From: Bifidobacteriaceae bacterium
GTDB lineage: Bacteria > Actinomycetota > Actinomycetes > Actinomycetales > WQXJ01
Direction of reading: 5' to 3'
Length of the DNA stretch: 6,058 nucleotides
Assembly (NCBI GenBank): GCA_031276585.1
Contig: JAISMT010000123.1
Span: 1 to 6,058 of the forward strand
The position numbers were made by a program, and so were the translations under genes. Below, in pieces: positions 4,601-6,058 of the stretch (position 1 is the first letter of the stretch; every line of letters starts with the position of its first letter). The notes under the pieces are model-generated. The model searched no databases and was not told where the DNA came from. It saw only the letters and a program-made list of their open reading frames with translations.

Positions 4601-6058
4601 CGGGTTACCGCTACCGTCACCGTGGGGGTGGTCGCCAAAGGAACGCAAGCTGCTGGGGTAGTGGCTCGGGATGACGCAGCTATCGCTAGGCCGTTGAAGG
4701 TATTGAATCTGCCAGTGCTCCTCAACGACGTGGATTTGAGCGGACGCAGCCCATTGACATTCTGCCCAGATGCTGAACTAGAAACCGGAGATCATGGGTT
4801 GGATGTGGTGGCTGATAGGCAAGCGGGCCGGTTAACGGTGACGCTGCCGCCATCACCCGGTACGTATCGGGTAACTTACTGGGCTTGCAGTGAGTCCGGA
4901 AACCGGGACCGGGCTGATGTTACTTTGACCGTGGACCCTAACGCTTTGGCTGCACCTCCCCAAGCTAAAGACATTGTGTCCCCGCCACAAGACACCATCG
5001 ATAAGGCGGCTGTGGACATCAACGTGATGGAAACGGCATCGAACCCTTCCGGCCCTGACCGTGACTTACGGTTGTTCCTGCCACCGCCGTCCCAAACCCA
5101 CGCGCAACTAAAATCGGCCACCACTGTCACCGTGAATTTGCAGCAGGATTTACCGACCATTGTGTTTTACGGTTTGAAGAACACCGCACCAGACGCTGAC
5201 GGAGTTGCTTCCTATGGTTCCATTTCAGTTCCGCCGATCTCCCGGCCGCCTTATTTACGTCCGGATTTGAAACCAATCAAAGTCGCAGCCGGTCAAGAAG
5301 TGGTGATTGATCTGGACGAACACATAGCGGTAGCTCAAGGACAGGAAGGGGCTTACTTATTCCAGCCAACGGAAAAAGGGCATTTAGAGGCCGCCCACGG
5401 CACTATCAAATCGGCTCGCGATGGTGAAGCTATTAGCTACACCGCTGAACCCAACTATGTTGGGATGGACCGGATTGAGTTCTGGGTGGCGGACGCACAG
5501 GAGGTTTCCCAGCGCGGCCTGAAAAAGTCCAAGTTGTGGTTGGACGTGCAGGTGACACCCCGGGGTGAAGCTTGGATTAGTTTTACTGACCCGGAGTTGC
5601 AGGTAGAACGTATGGGAGGGCAAAGAACTATTGATTTAGCCAGTTTCGTCACGGTGGACGGGGTCAAATTGTCGGATTCGGCTCAGTTGCAAGTGGACTT
5701 GGGAGCGCTTACTTCTTCGGCCGTAAAAGCCCGCCGTATAGGCACCAAACTCACCGTTGAGGTTCAGGAGTTGGCGGTGGGGCAACAAGCCGCTATTCCT
5801 CTCACCTTGTCTTACCGCAACCAAACTCCTCAAACTGGCTGGAAAGTCTCACTCACGGTGATTGAAACTAAACAACCGTTAGTAAAACCCAAAGTGCCGG
5901 GAGGGCCAGTCAAAGTAGAACGCGGCCTATCCCATACCGAAGCCGTGTTGAAAGGAGTAGTGGATCCCTGGGCGGCGGAAGGGAAACCAGCCCAAATTAA
6001 GCAGTTACAAACGGATAGCCCAGGAGACTTGACGGTTGGCGTGGTTTCGGGTGGTCAG
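1691..6058 (+). CDS. Giant surface protein: signal anchor, beta-propeller-like region, tandem Ig-like domains (partial, 3' end off window)
   Basis: 1456 codons are visible without a stop or frameshift. A basic start (NRRAKWVK) leads into a hydrophobic helix at about 13-29, acting as a membrane anchor or as a signal peptide with a possible VEA cleavage at 36-38. Residues about 38-362 contain short beta-strand units of the type ASVWVVN, GIVWAV, RVYVLA and GLVLVD, which suggest a beta-propeller. From about 400 onward come ten Ig/cadherin-like domains and the start of an eleventh, marked by NQAPV linkers (498, 787), LLNDV motifs (713, 1010), DPEGD/E (528, 815) and DxDxDGDG (914-921). Closing strands are of the type FTYAVED (960-966). 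All eight cysteines fall in local pairs (301/320, 398/433, 835/854, 1025/1066), as expected for an exported protein. In the PFNA locus of bifidobacteria the equivalent is the FN3 protein. FN3 domains usually sit nearer the C-terminus, which is not seen here. The likely role is a cell-surface adhesin or structural protein; the ligand is unknown. Confidence 0.87.
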   Translation, partial: MTNTTNRRAKWVKGTAILALAVAVVALVWTRPGYPVEAVDLTDASVWVVNREASQRKVARFNAPIEELTGGFAVPNESGAQLDVAQAGTNVALALNSSFRVVDLVGMRLETPTPYPPPLTEASPEPFIQVGGENTLIMNPDATKAWVRPFHTVASLDTQTESPDLDEGPIRAAITPQGIVWAVTAKGLILRAEISRGDFKPRVTSIGSITQPASDISALTAVGERVYVLAGTTLYWEGGSVDLSPYGDSNSLKLQTPGSPSRAVVMAGPRGLVLVDNKGQVNLLETGTQGSPAVPTAQGNCVHGAWAAGPQTGENYMAVCDGKKVVGKALEAVAPGAELEFRVNRKVVVLNDVADGRIWLPEQDQKVRDALNWDQIDPEPDTENPVTESTKGNPQLECDRLSAKPRALPDQYEARPGASLVLPLLSNDLATNCGALGIERVEGLDQSQGRAEPVLEGRAVQFTFTAGAAEAHFSYVMSDATGQIDSAAVTVRLASSANQAPVAPPEGLHITMESGSIATPNVLVGYTDPEGDPLVLASATTPDRSVSLGFSPNGVVTLKDNSGVPRSVMVDLVVQDSQGAQAAPAVLQIEVAVTGSVQPVAEPAKAEGTVGEVITVNLRDAVRTFHVDPVGFSLEGEPEAAAITKIDPESGILSFTASVPNTFLLELAIRAGSSPPGQMSVRIDAREASETRVVAVQDTAYLSPNLPVVIDPLLNDVAADGMVKALQEYDLGSATGVEVVPVAHQFLELSATGAVLTGVETITYTVSAQGVLAKGTIRVVHTAVGVNQAPVVTPGRLSVRAGGVVTIPVLDQTFDPEGEPVGVLAGEEIKPDPECGNVYASARTVRFQAPEGGCVKPVAISVPVADASGGTGLGRFVVEVHPSQGSSKPPPKPVDLVARVMQGEEIKIAVPLTDIDVDGDGVLLLQGLDTHPARGKVTEVGPDYIKYQAGEAQELGTDQFTYAVEDWVSHRVTATVTVGVVAKGTQAAGVVARDDAAIARPLKVLNLPVLLNDVDLSGRSPLTFCPDAELETGDHGLDVVADRQAGRLTVTLPPSPGTYRVTYWACSESGNRDRADVTLTVDPNALAAPPQAKDIVSPPQDTIDKAAVDINVMETASNPSGPDRDLRLFLPPPSQTHAQLKSATTVTVNLQQDLPTIVFYGLKNTAPDADGVASYGSISVPPISRPPYLRPDLKPIKVAAGQEVVIDLDEHIAVAQGQEGAYLFQPTEKGHLEAAHGTIKSARDGEAISYTAEPNYVGMDRIEFWVADAQEVSQRGLKKSKLWLDVQVTPRGEAWISFTDPELQVERMGGQRTIDLASFVTVDGVKLSDSAQLQVDLGALTSSAVKARRIGTKLTVEVQELAVGQQAAIPLTLSYRNQTPQTGWKVSLTVIETKQPLVKPKVPGGPVKVERGLSHTEAVLKGVVDPWAAEGKPAQIKQLQTDSPGDLTVGVVSGGQ
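1727..1777 (+). other. Signal anchor / transmembrane segment of the giant protein
   Basis: Residues about 13-29 (KGTAILALAVAVVALVW) are continuously hydrophobic after five basic residues in the first 13, giving an N-in, C-out orientation. The only plausible signal peptidase I site (Val-Glu-Ala, 36-38) is about nine residues past the helix. That is far for a cleaved signal, so a retained anchor is somewhat more likely. Confidence 0.75.
2888..6058 (+). repeat. Tandem array of Ig-like/cadherin-like domains (protein-level repeat)
   Basis: An opening strand motif, usually a Gly followed by alternating hydrophobics and a Leu/Val-x-x-Asp turn, recurs at residues 417, 515, 611, 704, 802, 903, 1002, 1103, 1201, 1310 and 1411 of the protein. 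The spacings run from 93 to 109 residues. Most units end in a strand like YVMSDATG, LVVQDSQG, YAVEDW or FWVADAQ. DNA identity between units is low, so this is an old domain array rather than a recent duplication. Unit boundaries are approximate; units at 611, 1103 and 1310 are the most divergent. Confidence 0.72.

Noticed and set aside
3265..5833. Several reverse-strand open frames of 60-135 codons inside the giant gene
   Set aside because: All lie opposite one uninterrupted forward frame of 1456 codons with repeated domain motifs; their Ser/Thr-rich composition marks them as antisense shadows.
1..6058. CRISPR array, tRNA/rRNA genes, insertion sequence ends
   Set aside because: No regularly spaced direct repeats of 25-40 bases at DNA level, no cloverleaf-like or rRNA-conserved stretch, and no transposase motifs or terminal inverted repeats were found.

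Overview
The window looks like chromosomal DNA of a mid-GC actinomycete. The GC content is moderate and TTA/TTG leucine codons are common, so a high-GC Streptomyces or Microbacterium is unlikely. The gene pair fits Actinomycetaceae or Bifidobacteriaceae-like Actinomycetota. This placement is inferred from gene content and base composition, not from a marker gene.

Layout. Bases 1-109 hold what may be the 5' end of an unrecognised leftward gene that runs off the left edge. Bases 110-269 are non-coding and crowded with small sequence elements: an 8-bp tandem repeat, a perfect DnaA-box 9-mer, a GGGCC hairpin, and a perfect 7-bp stem / 3-nt loop palindrome just before a ribosome binding site. From there everything reads rightward. 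A 474-residue single-pass membrane protein kinase homologue (270-1694) overlaps by ATGA with a giant secreted or membrane-anchored protein (1691 to beyond the right edge, 1456 residues visible and still open). The second protein has an N-terminal signal anchor, a beta-propeller-like region and at least ten tandem Ig-like/cadherin-like domains of about 100 residues each.

The kinase-plus-giant-Ig/FN3 pair matches the start of a conserved actinobacterial locus, called PFNA in bifidobacteria. There a Pkb2-type Ser/Thr kinase is followed by a large FN3/Ig protein, a MoxR-type AAA ATPase, a DUF58 protein, a transglutaminase-like protein and often PP2C and FHA proteins. Only the first two genes are inside this window, so the rest is a prediction.

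The most interesting point is that the kinase homologue has lost every catalytic residue that can be located (VAIK lysine, HRD aspartate, catalytic-loop lysine and asparagine, DFG aspartate). It keeps the structural landmarks of the fold. It therefore reads as a pseudokinase with an outside sensor domain, translationally coupled to a surface adhesin-like protein. This suggests a scaffold or sensing role rather than phosphotransfer.
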